In this document: positions 33,961 to 46,175 of the stretch, in pieces
Position numbering within the stretch: position 1 is the stretch's first letter
How the letters are laid out: every line of letters begins with the position of its first letter
DNA from: Bryum argenteum
Taxonomy: Eukaryota; Streptophyta; Bryopsida; Bryales; Bryaceae
DNA: 64,000 nucleotides
Reading direction: 5' to 3'
Assembly (NCBI GenBank): GCA_037043015.1
Contig: CM073326.1
Coordinates: 5,553,845 to 5,617,844 of the forward strand
The notes under the pieces: model-generated
Told to the model about the DNA's origin: nothing
The model's database searches: none
Seen by the model: the letters and a program-made list of their open reading frames with translations, nothing else
Made by a program: the position numbers and the translations under genes

Positions 33961-35355
33961 TAGAATTCGTCCTTGTACAACAGCAAGAATCAAATATCTA
34001 CAGGAATCTGCAAAATTTGTGCCCTTGTTCTTGCCTAACCCTAAGAGAAAAGTTGCGGCTTCATAAGCTTAATCAGAAACGCAACGTAGAAAACAAGCGT
34101 GATTAAGAGGTGACACACCTTGAGCACATCTCTCCCCGGAAATTTCTCTTCGTCTCTCTCGCCATCTCTGACCTGCTTAAACACCAGAGAAAATCTTGAA
34201 TGACAGAGACTCCTAACCCTTAGCAACACATGTAGCCACTATAATCTACCTCAAATCTGATCTTCTGAACTGTCGGTACTGGGAGCTATGATGCAGAGCA
34301 ACGTTACTTACAGTTGAAAAGGCTCAAATCTCCGACCGTGAGTCGGAGCTGTTTTCTTCTATGAAAATGGAGTGTATCTTCCTACACACCGAGAAGCTGT
34401 CGGGTTGTGGGAAATATCTAACTCCGAACTAGCCAAACTCGGCTCCACGTTGACGTATTCTACACTTTCAGCGACCAATTCTTCATTACGAATAACTTGA
34501 GCGATTATCTGGATCCTGTCTCATGTGGAAGAGTCAGACAAGGTGCTTCCCTGGCATCCTAAAATGAGAGCTTCACAGACAAAGTATTGACAATTAGATG
34601 AGGACTGTTTATTCAGTAGCTGCCTAAGCTGCACTGTTTCAATGACGAAAGCCACACAAAAATCAACAACTCCATAGTCCACACTTGTTTACTCTTCGAA
34701 AAGCTTTACCTCTTTAGCTATTTTGAACCACTGATGATTTGTGAAAAATGCCTTGTTATTTCTGGAAAGAAAGAGGACCAGTTCTTGAAGTACTCCATTT
34801 GAACGTTGCACAGATACCTTATACAATTATTTCACATTTAGTTGACAATCGTGCTTAACAGTTGTAAGCCAAATTTAGAGAAAGAACCGAATCAGGTGAT
34901 TCCCGCCATTAATTAAATTGTGTCTGAGAGCTGACATCCAGATCCGCCCTTGAACAAGCAACACCAGCAATTGACGAGCAACCGAACAAGCAACGCCAGC
35001 AATCGAACAAGCTACACCAGCAATTTCTGGAGGTCAATGTGCAATTTGTAATGTGTAGCTAGCCATGATCTGTTTGATAGCTAAGGAGATTACGAAGAGG
35101 AGAAGGTGCAGTACAGAGCAATCTTAAAGAAAATAGTGACGGATAACAAAGGCGATGAGGTCTTAATTTATTTATGAGAACAGCGTCCAATTGTTCTGTG
35201 ATTGAAAGATATCACATGATGACAGACATCATCACAGCACATGTTGTAAGCTACGACGGCGCTAACGTCGGTATACAGTAAACTGAAGATCCGCACAACG
35301 ATGTAGAGTTGCTATCTTCTTCAGGGGAGCCGCCATGGCGATCGGCTGCCTGAAT

Positions 35356-35853
35356 CTACTTGTGGCAATCGCAGTCCCCGCAGCTGCAGTTAGGGCCGCA
35401 GTCGCACTCCGCGTTGTAGCTGTTCACCACATTTACATCCGATCAGCAAATTGAAGATTGCTTCCAACAAATAGGTGCTGTCACAAGAACCAAATCAAGA
35501 AAGTGAAACTTACTTGCGGAGTCCGCCCAGTGACCTGCAGCATCTGGAACACCAGACAAAAAAGATAAGGTGAGTGTAATCGCACTTGAATAATTCTTTG
35601 TAGCTTTCTCTAAGACTCAATGAGGTTGATCAATATATGTAAACAAACAATTGTTTCCGATCATTTATAGAATCAAGAACTGGAATATTAGCTACGGTGC
35701 AAGTATTAGGACTGACGCAACTGCATGTATGTAATTGTACCGATTCGTTTCAAAGCAAGAACAAGAAGCTACTGATACTCACCCGCATCCGTCACCGCAT
35801 TGGCAGTCAGCACCGCAGCCGCAGTTGGGCTTGCCGCATCCTGTCTTGGCCAT
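35356..35853 (-). CDS. Metallothionein MT2, three exons
   Basis: Exons 35853-35783, 35543-35514 and 35419-35356 encode 54 residues. Exon 1 encodes the same 23-residue N-terminal cluster as MT1. Exon 3 reads YNAECDCGPNCSCGDC then DCHK, so residue 37 is Ala where MT1 has Glu. Intron lengths and sequences are nearly those of MT3, including a run of six A beside the microexon acceptor where MT1 has ACGA. All splice sites are intact and the leader and TATA box are conserved, so the gene looks functional. Confidence 0.92.
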
Positions 35854-35964
35854 GGTGATGAGCCTCGAAGAAAAGAGATCAAGAACGATGGATCGAAGAG
35901 AGAGCTGAAGTAGGAGAGCAAACAACAATGAGGAAGCACGAAATGCTACTTCCCGTGGCTGGAG

Positions 35965-35971
35965 CTTTATA
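35965..35971 (-). promoter_or_regulatory. TATA box of MT2
   Basis: TATAAAG 112-118 nt before the ATG, as in the other units. Upstream similarity to the other MT promoters stops about 45 bp further on (near 36,015), where tail sequence is joined. MT2 therefore lacks the roughly 700-bp upstream region of the other copies. Confidence 0.7.
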
Positions 35972-36084
35972 TTACTACTTGCGTCTCCCCTCTCCACGCA
36001 ATGGCTCTATTGGCTTGAAGTGAACAACTTGTTGCTTACTCGGCTTTCTCAAGGCAATTATTTCTCTGCCCTTCCCTTCTGATA

Positions 36085-36165
36085 TATATATATATATATA
36101 TATTTATTAATTATTATTTTTATTATTTTTATTATTTTATTATTTTATTATTATTTTAATTTTTT
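36085..36165 (+). repeat. AT-rich microsatellite
   Basis: A (TA)n run followed by ATTATTTTT-type repeats, in the unit 2 tail. A separate CT/T-rich run lies at about 36,555-36,660. Confidence 0.9.
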
Positions 36166-37810
36166 TGGTACCAAATAGAACTTTGATTGCATACATTTCA
36201 AGACTCTTCACGAACAAATCTAATAGAATTTGGTATAAGACTAATTGAAAAATTTTAACCATTAATATCTGAAAGAGCTCAAAACAAGACGTTTCGGATC
36301 TAGTTTCTCTCGAATTTATTATATTTAGCTCGCATGTAGTTGCAACCTTTTGCAGGTTGTAGAGTTTTTCCATACCTTTTTGGAAAGTCATTTCATGCTT
36401 CAAAATCTCCATAGTTCAGGGAGATATCAACGTTTAAAAGCACTATTTCAAATCTGCCCAAAAACCGCCCAAAGACCGCCCAAACTCCGATATATGCTCA
36501 TATTCTTGGAATCTTCAGATCTCAATAACTTCAAAAATTCACTAGAATTTGAGGTTCTACTCTCTGTTCTTTTCTTTTCTTTCTTTTTCTTTCTTTCTTC
36601 CTTCTTTTTTTTTTTTTTTTTTTTTCTTTTCCTTTGCTTTTTCTTCTTTTTTTTTCTTCTTGTCCAGGTACATGAGGTTTTAAGGCATGATCTCACTGTT
36701 TCGATCTTCAATCCTGTTATTCTTCACAAGCCTTTTTATTTTCAAAGACTGGCCTTTGCATTTGAATTTTAACATACCTCCATGTGAGAATTTAAGCATT
36801 TCTTTAATTTGTAGAGGTCGCGTGAGGGTAAACATTGCATACTTGCATTGTTCCTATCTCACTTGGTAACAAGAATGTGAAGAGCCTTAGTTCAAAATCT
36901 CTATTAGAATTGCCCTTTTGGGATCACGCAAAACTTCAAACCCATTTACAACAAGTGAGAGTAACTTCTTTTTCACCTTTAAATGTTACGATCTCACAAT
37001 CAGTGAGGAAATTAGAGATTAGATTTGGTATGCACATACAAAGACAAGTTTGGTACAAGATTTTACAATTACATATTTGAGATTACTTCAAAAGTTGAAA
37101 ATTGTCATCTTGAAGATAGTTTTGAAAACAATTGACAGTTTTGGGGCCTTTCCACTTTAGGGGTTCATCAAGATCCTGCAGTTGAAATTCTCAATCAAGT
37201 CCTGCACATTCATCTCATAAAAGAGGTCGATTTAGACCATTCAACTACAAGAGTTGACATTTTCAAAGTTTGCATAAACATGTTATTATTCATGTACTCT
37301 TTAGAAATATTCGTACAGAGCTGAATATCCTTATATTTGGATATTCAGTACTCAGCATATTCCAACGAAGCTGAATATCCTAATCTCTTTTGCATGAGAG
37401 GATCCTTTGAGAACAACTTGAGAATGGCACCCTACTCTGAATAGGAACTGGATGGGTAATAAGATACCAATAATTCAGGATGTTGTTGCTACTCAAATGC
37501 TCATGATTTTTTGGGGTGATTGCCACTGCCCAGCAGAAAGCTGCACGGAGGTCTAGTTGAGCTGAATAGAAGTAAATACTGCCCTCCATTATCCGATAAG
37601 ACTCGAAATTGAGAAAATGCCTAAATAAGCGGGAAAATGGAACCTTTTCCCAAAAAAATTTACACACCTTCTTCATAGAGTTACTCACCTCCTGTAAAAT
37701 ATGTGTAAATTCATGGTAACTGGAAACTCATCAAGACAATGCATGGTGTTGTGAGATGTCATATCAGGGCGTGGATAAAACTCTAATGATATTATGCACA
37801 TTCTCCAAGC

Positions 37811-38079
37811 TTTAACCCCTAACTCTCCTTAAAACCCGAAACGGGTTTTGGACGTTCCCGCATGAGAAAAACTCAGCCAACTTTGACCATTATAATCTCA
37901 CAAATGAGGAAGAATGAACGGTTCAAATTTGGTATGTGAGAAGAATGTCAAGTGAACTTTGAGATCTTACGGTTGAATCTTTTAAATAATGCTTGGATTG
38001 AGATTTTTGAGCTTAATTTAAAGGAAGGTCAAATTTTGTGACTTAGACCGTTTTGCAACAAGGAGAGTTAGGGGTTAAA
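37811..38079. mobile_element. 269-bp foldback MITE with TTTAACCCCTAACTCTCCTT ends
   Basis: The left end TTTAACCCCTAACTCTCCTT and right end AAGGAGAGTTAGGGGTTAAA are perfect inverted repeats. The homologous place in unit 5 (near 48,495) has no insertion. The ends resemble those of the larger foldback elements in the window, so this is probably a short member of that family. Confidence 0.8.
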
Positions 38080-38720
38080 CACACACAAGATGGTAGATCT
38101 AAGGTAACCTACTCTCATTGTCTAAAATTTATTCAACATCTATTAGTTGGTCTTCAAGCATGTGGTACATCTCGCTGTCCATCAAGTAGTAAGAATACAG
38201 AATGAATTTGTAATTAGTGCAGGGGGAGAGTGTAATACTATCAATTTTTATCAAAAATTCCACTCAGAGCTTGACCAAAAATGTCTATTTTCAACTAGCT
38301 TGTTGGAACTTACGGCAAAAACTCTTACTTGATTAAACTCCTCAAAACCCTTCATGTAAAATTGCCTTAATTACCAATACTCGTAATCTTCTTCTACTTA
38401 AGGCCTTACAAAACTCAACCTAAAAATTACTTAAAAGATTCAACTATGGGATCTTAACCCTTTTCTGTCAGGGGACTTCTCACATGCACGTACGGATGTT
38501 CATGCATTGGACATTTGTACACCGTATCAAAGCTTTTTTGGCGGTAACTTGCTTTTATATTCACATCTGAAATTTGAAGCAATGATTCTTCTTAGTCGAT
38601 TCTTCATCAAGATATTATGTGTAGGTGGATTCTTGGGAAATGGAAATGATTGACTCATTGGAAACATTTTATCTCCATGGAACTTGGAATATGGAACTGA
38701 GTTCACCGAGGATGTCGTTC
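38080..38720. other. Spacer before unit 3, no gene seen
   Basis: Matches 48.5-48.85 kb before unit 5, and its latter part matches 57.69-58.0 kb. Only short frames. Confidence 0.4.
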
Positions 38721-39050
38721 CTAGCTCCTCATTGATCTCCTGCGGAAACAACACAGTGCAAGTTCCGATGCTCCAGCATTGAATCGTTGAAACTTACTCT
38801 CGCACGTCCACGATATAGCCGATCTTAAATTTGGGTTTGATTCGGATGATTGATCCGCAACATAAATTCTCCTCGTACTAAGTGTAGCACAAGAAGGATC
38901 ACCGGAAGGAGGAAAGTTCTCACTCCACCACAAATCATCCACCGCATACCCCCAATTTTTAATTGTGCTTTCATAAGGCAACATGCCATTATGGCCATTC
39001 GCCTCAAGTGCGGTTAAGAGATGGGTTGACAGATGGACTGTTTGCTGCAC
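38721..39050 (-). pseudogene. Receptor remnant in unit 3: last two exons only
   Basis: Exon 6 (about 39,050-38,798) reads EVQQTVHLSTHLLTALEANG, then ESTIKNWGYAVDDLWWSEN and RRIYVADQSSESNPN. A GTAAGT donor and the short last exon 38,739-38,721 (ERSMRS, stop) follow. The ZZ cysteines and all upstream exons are missing. At about 39,050 the receptor sequence breaks off, and by about 39,100 the sequence matches the spacer near 20,310 of unit 1, a deletion of about 8.5 kb. The C-terminal exon shows no early stop before about codon 70. Confidence 0.8.
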
Positions 39051-40317
39051 CTCCAAACTCGAGTTTTCATTTTCAAACACTAATATTTTGCATCTAAAAC
39101 TAAAGTTGTTGCCTACCTCTACATGTGGAAGAGAATAAGTGACTTATCTTGGTTATCTTAAAAACAATAATAGTGTACTATTGGTCCTGGACAAGATTTA
39201 GCCTCTTTGTCATTCAAATCATATTCCAAACTCTAAGGAGCAACAAAGCACAAGAATCAATGAAGTAACGTGTCTCTTATCCATGTAATTTTTTCCGACT
39301 TTGAGTTTTTAAACTTGTCATGGGATGAAATTCGTCTCTAAAGACTTTTACTCGTGGCTATGTGTACTATAAAATGCCAAAAAAAGCATGCTTGCATCAG
39401 ATGTAACAACATTGTGATTTTTCCTACAATTCTGCATTGTATAGTATTATAGTATGTCAAGACTCTCTTGTTGATAGTAGCATTGTACCTTATTAGTCTT
39501 CTCCTTCAATGTTCAGTTTCTGTTTCTTAGTTTCTTCTTCATTTGCATGCGTGAAGCTTACATGAGGTGGTGCGGCAATGTTGATGCTTTCTTTCTATCA
39601 TAAGTATAAGTGTGGCTGTAATGGAAGAAAAATTGTGCTTTTAACATGCATTGAACACCATTGCCACACCCTGACCAGAAAAAATTACGTCACACCGAGA
39701 TAGTTGAGTGATACCAATGCCACTCGAGAACTATCTTCCTAATCAGCGGTTTCGTGATTGTCACTCTTTACGGTGTGCGCACCTCGTCGATATTCGTGCT
39801 TATGTAAATTTTACGTAATTGACGATCGTGCTTAACAGTTGTAAGCCAAATTTAGAGAAAGAAACGAATCAGGTGATTCCCGCCATTAATGAGCTTGTGT
39901 CTGAGAGCAGACATCTACATCCGCCCTTGAACAAGCAACACCAGCAAATTGACGAGCAATCGAACAAGCAACGCCAGCAATCGAACAAGCGACACCAGCA
40001 ATTTCTGGAGGTCAATGTGCAATTTGTGATGTGTAGCTAGCCATGATCTGTTTGATAGCTAAGGAGATTACGTGGAGTAGACAGTGCAGTACAGAGCAAT
40101 CTTAAAAGAAAGGTGATGCGGTCACGATTTATTCATGCGAACAGCGTCCAATTGTTCTGTGATTAGAAAGATATCACACCATGACAGACATCATCACAGA
40201 ACATGTTGTAAGCTACAACGGCGCTAGCGTCGGTATGTAGTAAACTGAAGATCCGCACAACAATGTAGAGCTGCTATTTTCATCAGGGGAGCCGTCATGG
40301 CGATCGGCTGCCTGAAT

Positions 40318-40815
40318 CTACTTGTGACAATCGCAGTCCCCGCAGCTGCAGTTAGGGCCGCAGTCGCACTCCGCGTTGTAGCTGTTCACCACATTTACAT
40401 CCGATCAGCAAATTGAAGATTGCTTCCAACAAATAGGTGCTGTCACAAGAACCAAATCAATAAAGTGAAACTTACTTGCGGAGTCCGCCCAGTGACCTGC
40501 AGCATCTGGAACACCAGACAAAAAAGATAAGGTGAGTGTAATCGCACTTGAATAATTCTTTGTAGCTTTCTCTAAGACTCAATGAGGTTGATCAATATAT
40601 GTAAACAAACAATTGTTTCCGATCATTTATAGAATCAAGAACTGGAATATTAGCTACGGTGCAAGTATAAGGACTGACGCAACGGCATGTGTGTAATTGT
40701 ACCGATTCGTTTCAAAGCAAGAACAAGGAGCGACTGATACTCACCCGCATCCGTCACCGCATTGGCAGTCAGCACCGCAGCCGCAGTTGGGCTTGCCGCA
40801 TCCTGTCTTGGCCAT
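40318..40815 (-). CDS. Metallothionein MT3, three exons
   Basis: Exons 40815-40745, 40505-40476 and 40381-40318 encode 54 residues, the same protein as MT2. There is one silent change in the last exon (GAT TGT CAC). Introns are almost identical to those of MT2, which points to a recent shared origin or gene conversion. Both Cys clusters and all GT-AG sites are intact. Confidence 0.92.
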
Positions 40816-40926
40816 GGTGATGAGCCTCGAAGAAAAGAGATCAAGAACGATGGATCGAAGAGAGAGCTGAAGCAGGAGAGCAAACAACAATGAGGAAGCA
40901 CGAAATGCTACTGCCAGTAGCAGGAG

Positions 40927-40933
40927 CTTTATA
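40927..40933 (-). promoter_or_regulatory. TATA box of MT3
   Basis: TATAAAG 112-118 nt before the ATG. The full upstream region is conserved with MT1, MT4 and MT5. Confidence 0.75.
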
Positions 40934-41576
40934 TTGCTACTTGCGTCTCCCCTCTCCACGCAATGGCTCTATTGGCTACTGAGTAGCCAGTAGCCAGTCC
41001 GTGCAGGTCGCATCTTTTCAATATTTTAAGGGATGGAGCTTCTCCCTTTTACTACGTACCTACCGTCTACAGTATTGCACTGTTACCGTGATGGCAAAAT
41101 TCGAGGAGAGACGTCGACATGTTGCTGCTGCATGATCCGGATTCGAACAGTAATCTTTGAAGCTTGTGTTAAGATTCAATTAGAGTAGTGGCTACTGACA
41201 TTATTCGGATATGCTTGTGGAGAAATGTTATTCAGGGGCACAGGCCGAAGGGTAGCAGGCGGTGGGACAATGTAGCTGGATATTGAGGTTCATTGCATTC
41301 AGGAATCTCAGCAATATTACACCAATTATAAACATGAAGGTATGAAGTACGGTACTATAGTTGATTTTGATACCAGAGAACAGGATATTCAGCTTGAAAC
41401 ATTGGGGGAGTTAATTCAGGTCTTTAAGACCCAATCATCACCGCTAGTTCGAAACTAACTCTTTTGTCGTACTATCAGTGAATTTTCCTACTTCGAGAAC
41501 TTCGTCAAACTGGGACCCGGCTCATAAGTTTCAAGTGACCTGAAGTGGACAACTATTTCTCTACCCTTCCCTTGTG

Positions 41577-41829
<253 letters not shown>

Positions 41830-41932
41830 GTTTTTTTTGTGGGGTAAAAATTAGAACTTTGATTGAATACATATCAAGATCTTTACAAAATAAGTCTTAT
41901 AAAATCTGGTATAAAGAGTAATTCAACAATCT

Positions 41933-44363
41933 TAATTCCTAGCCCCTAAAATCATAAGCCTCCACAACTGCCAAAATTCCTTAAAACCACCCTCTTTCAA
42001 TGCAAGACGAAAGTTATTCCACTTTTGACGTAATCTCAAGTATGTAACCGGAAGATCTTATCCTTAACTTGGCAATGTATGTGTGTACCAAAACTTAGTT
42101 TCAAATTCCTTAGGAATTGTGAGATTTTAACATTCAAAGTTGTACAAATTTTTTTCCCCCTTTGCTGCATAATAAGTTAAAAGTTTTTTGGAAGTCCACA
42201 AAACCAATTTGAAGAGTAAATTTGAAATGTGGCTCTTCAAATTTTTGTTCCTAGGTGGGTTAAGAACACGTCAATTCAATTTCTACCCTGATGCAACATA
42301 TAATACCTATAGAAATGCTTGATTATTCACATGGAGGTATGCTAGAATTCAACTACAAAGACGAATCTTTAACAATAAAAATGGAATGAGAGGAACAATT
42401 AAATGCAAAATGTGAACCGCGACATCATGCCTTAAAACCTTACTTACATGTACAAGAAAATGAAACTTGATAAAAGTAAACTCTCATTTTTTGGGAATTT
42501 TTAAAGTGTCTTTGATAACCTTCATATATTCATATATCGTTTTGGGCAAATTTCCAAAAGTGTTTTCAAAAGTTGACTGTCACTATTTCCTAAATTATAA
42601 GGAATTTTGAAGCATCAAATGGTATGGAAAAAATCTACAAACTTCGAAAGGTTGCAACTTCATGCAAGCTAAATATAGTAAATACAAGTCGGACCAAATT
42701 CCAAATGTCTCATATTGGGCTCTTTTCAACATGAGGAGTTATTGTCTTAAAGAGCCCAAAAGAAGACGTTTGGGGTGTGGTTAGCCTCGTACTACTATAT
42801 TTAGCTCCAATGAAGTACGAGGCTAACTGGACCCCAAACGTTGTAGAGTTTTTCCATACCTTTCCGGAAAGTCATTTCATGCTTCAAAATCTCCATACTT
42901 TAGGAAATATCCATCGTCAACGTTTGAAAACACTATTTCAAATCTCCACAAAACCGCCCAAATTGCGATATATGCTCATATTCTTCGAATCCGCATAAGA
43001 TCAATCAAATCTGAGGAACTTCATAAATTCACTAGAATTTGAGGTTTTACTTTATTTTGATTTTTTTTTAATTTAAAAAAAATAAAAAAAATTCTTATAC
43101 ATGTACATGTGGATTTAAGGCATGATCTCACCGTTTCAATCTTCAATCCACTTATTCTTCACTTGCCATTTTTATCTTCAAAGACTAACCTTTGTATTTG
43201 AATTTCAACATACCCCCATGTGAGAATGACGCATTTCTTTAAGTTTTATAGGTCGCATGAGGGTAAAAATTGTATACACATGTTCCTAACTTAGTGAGGA
43301 ACAAGAATGTGAAGAGCCTTAGTTCAAAAGTACTCTTTGAAACTGGCTTTTTGGGGTCATGAAAATCTCCAAACTCATTTTGCAAGAAGTGGAAAACACT
43401 TTTTTTTTCCTACTTTGAATGTTACAATCTCACAATTGGTAAGGAAACCCGGGGAGATCACTCCTTGTAATTTAAGGTGTATACGTAAGTTAAGAGGGTA
43501 TTTGATGTGGGGCTATTTACATTTGTTTTTGTGTTTTAGATGACCGTATATTTACATAAAAAGCTACTAGGGGCGTATTCTCGGTACCCTATGGTGTTTT
43601 ATAAATTCATACATGTGTTGAATTACTTGAGGCCATGTTACATATAAACAGTATGGGTGCATTTTTTCGAGCCTTGTACAAAAATTTGCTCTCAAGGCCA
43701 AAGATTTTGTCTTACTTTGATTGTTGCAACATACCAAAACTTAAACATAGCACAAAAGGTCATATTCGTTAAATCAACACAAAATAAGGTTCTTGCGACT
43801 TAAAAGGCTACTTAGTGCATATAACGCTTTGTTGTATTTTGCCTTCACTCCTTTCATGCTTACAACAACTCCAAACTAAAAACTCCAAACTTAAGTCACA
43901 TTGATAATTACTATCTTTTATGTTTTTCTCCGTGTGTCCAAAGGACACGGAGACATACTAGTCCTACTATAGAAAATAATCAAGGCTCCTATTTGTGAAG
44001 GCTAACTTATAAATAAAGTGTCATACTACAGATTGTTTTTATATAGCCTAATTTATATATAATAGAGTATGTAACATTTTATTGACCCTATAGTAGTCCT
44101 ACACATTATATAAAAATTCTCCCTTTTGAATTAAATAGACCCTAAATTTTAACTCACGTATATATCTAAAAAGCGATAGTGATTTCCCCGGGTAAGGAAA
44201 TTGAAGCTAACATCTGGTATGCACGTACATGAACAAGTTTGGTATAAGATTTTACAGTTACATACTTGAGATTACGTTACAAATTGAATATTTTCATCTA
44301 CCACTCAAAGAGGGTGGTTTTGAGGCCTTTTGACAGTTTTGGGGCATATGGACTTTAGGGGTT
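41933..44363. mobile_element. Full-length tail foldback element of unit 3, interrupted by another transposon
   Basis: The left end has AGCCCCTAAAATCATAAGCC; the right end is GGCATATGGACTTTAGGGGTT. The arms of about 800 bp each (about 41,940-42,760 and 42,780-44,363 minus the insertion) carry matching landmarks in inverted order. Without the 753-bp insertion it is about 1.68 kb. No coding capacity is evident. Confidence 0.7.
43448..44192. mobile_element. 745-bp DNA transposon with 8-bp target duplication (hAT-like)
   Basis: Flanked by TAAGGAAA on both sides (43,440-43,447 and 44,193-44,200). Sister units read GAGGAAATTGAAG without interruption, so the target duplication is certain. The ends CCCGGGGAGATCACT and AGTGATTTCCCCGGG are inverted with one mismatch. 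An 8-bp duplication is typical of hAT, although the terminal bases are not the classic CAGGG. No transposase frame, so non-autonomous. It inserted into unit 3 after the units diverged. Confidence 0.85.
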
Positions 44364-45578
44364 CATCAGTTGAAATTCTCAATCAAGTCCTGCACATTGA
44401 TCTCAGAAAATAGGTCGATTTGGACCATTCAACTATAAGAGTTGAAGTTTTCAAAATTTGCATAAACATGTTACTATTAGCCTCTTATTCATTCAAATCA
44501 TATTCCAAACTGTAAGGAGCAACAAGAACAACAATCAATGAAGTAACAACAAATATTTTATCCATGTAACTTTTTCGACTTTGACTTTTGAACTTGTCAT
44601 GGGATGAAATTCTTCTATAAATGACTTTTACTGATGGATATGTGTACTAGAAAATGCCAAAAAAATCATGCTTGCATCAGATGTAACAACATTAAGATTC
44701 TTCTTACAATTTGAGGAATTCTGCATACTGTTTTATAGTATTTCACGACTCTGTTGTTGATAGTAGCATTGTACCTTATTAGTCTTCTCCTCATTCTCTT
44801 CTCCTCATTCCCTACTCCCCATTCGTGAAACTTGCATGAGGTGGTGCGGCAATGTTGATGTTTTGTTTCTATGGTTAGTGTGGCCGTTAATGGAAGAAAA
44901 ATTGTGCTTCGAACATCCGCTGGATACCACAGCCAAACCCTGACCAGCAAGAATTACGTCGCACCGAGATAGTCGCGTGATACCGATGCCACTCTAGGAT
45001 TATGTTTATAATTCAGCGGTTTTGTGCTTGTCACTCTGCTTGAGAATCTTTACGGTGTGCGCACCTCGGCGATTTCGCGCTTACGTAAATTTTACGTAAT
45101 TGATGATCTTGCTAAACAGTTATAAGCCAAATTTAGAGAAAGAACCGAATCAGGTGATTCCCGCCATTAATGAGCTTGTGTCTGAGAGCTGACATCCAGA
45201 TCCGCCCTTGAACAAGCAACACCAGCAAATTGACGAGCAATAGAACAAGCGACAACAGCAGTTTCTGGAGGTCAATGTGCAATTTGTAATGTGTAGCTAG
45301 CCATGATCTGTTTGATAGTTAAGGAGATTACGTAGAGCAGAAGGTGCAGAACAGAGCAATCTTAAAGAGGATAGTGACAGATATCAAAGGTGATGCGGTC
45401 ACGATTTATTTATGAGAACAGCGTTCAATTGTTCTGTGATTAGAAAGATATCACATGATGACAGACATCATCACAGCACATGTTGTAAGCTACAACGGCG
45501 CTATCGTCGGTATATAGGAAACTGAAGATCCGCACAACGATGTAGAGCTGCTATTTTCTTCAGGGGAGCCGCCTGAAT

Positions 45579-46057
45579 CTACTTGTGGCAATGGCAGTCC
45601 GCGCAGCTGCAGTTAGGGCCGCAGTCGCACTCCGCGTTGTAGCTGTTCACCACAATTACATCCAATCAGCAAATTGAAGATCGCTTCCAACAAATGGATA
45701 CTGTAACAAGAACCAAATCAAGAAAGTGAAACTTACTTGCGGAGTCCGCCCAGGGACCTGCAGCATCTGGAACACCAGACATGTTCTTAGACTTCTCTTT
45801 GTAGCTTTCTCTTAGACTCAATCATGAAGTTGATCAATATATGTAAACAAACAATTGTTTTCGATCATTTATAGAATCAAGAACTGGAATATTAGCTACG
45901 GTGCAAGTATTACGACTGGCGCAACGGCATGTATGTAATTGTACCGATTCGTTTCAAAGCAAGAACAAGGAGCGACTGATACTCACCCGCATCCGTCACC
46001 GCATTGGCAGTCAGCACAGCAGCCGCAGTTGGGCTTGCCGCATCCTGTCCTGGCCAT
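45579..46057 (-). CDS. Metallothionein MT4, the most diverged copy, three exons
   Basis: Exons 46057-45987, 45766-45737 and 45642-45579 encode 54 residues. Differences from MT2/MT3: Lys3 to Arg, Gly14 to Cys (NCGCCADCQC, adding a fifteenth Cys), Gly48 to Ala and Asp51 to His (CSCADCHCHK). The splice sites are intact. Intron 1 (between exons 1 and 2) lost about 30 bp and changed sequence next to the microexon acceptor. The 3' UTR lacks about 16 bp that the other copies share after the stop codon. The extra Cys and His may alter metal preference, or selection may be relaxed. Confidence 0.9.
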
Positions 46058-46168
46058 GGTGATGAGCCTGGAAGAATAGAGATCAAGAACGATAGATCGA
46101 AGAGAGAGCTGAAGTAGGAGAGCAAACAACAATGAGGAAGCACGAAATGCTACTGCCCGTGGTTGGAG

Positions 46169-46175
46169 CTTTATA
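46169..46175 (-). promoter_or_regulatory. TATA box of MT4
   Basis: TATAAAG at the conserved spacing before the ATG. Confidence 0.75.

Larger units (their letters stand above)
33970..37577. repeat. Unit 2 of the metallothionein array
   Basis: Begins at sequence matching about 19,085 of unit 1 and ends with the conserved tail block. A deletion of about 1.5 kb relative to unit 1 joins sequence matching 19,970 to sequence matching 21,530 (here about 34,830). No receptor sequence is present. The tail keeps only the right arm of the foldback element. Confidence 0.8.

Noticed and set aside
36350-36772. 140-codon plus-strand frame with Ser/Phe-rich centre
   Set aside because: It crosses a CT/T-rich simple repeat and unit-tail sequence that is not open in the sister units.
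39819-40040. 73-codon Gln-rich frame 3' of MT3 as a conserved small protein
   Set aside because: It lacks an ATG and carries a stop in three of the five units, so frame conservation is not supported.
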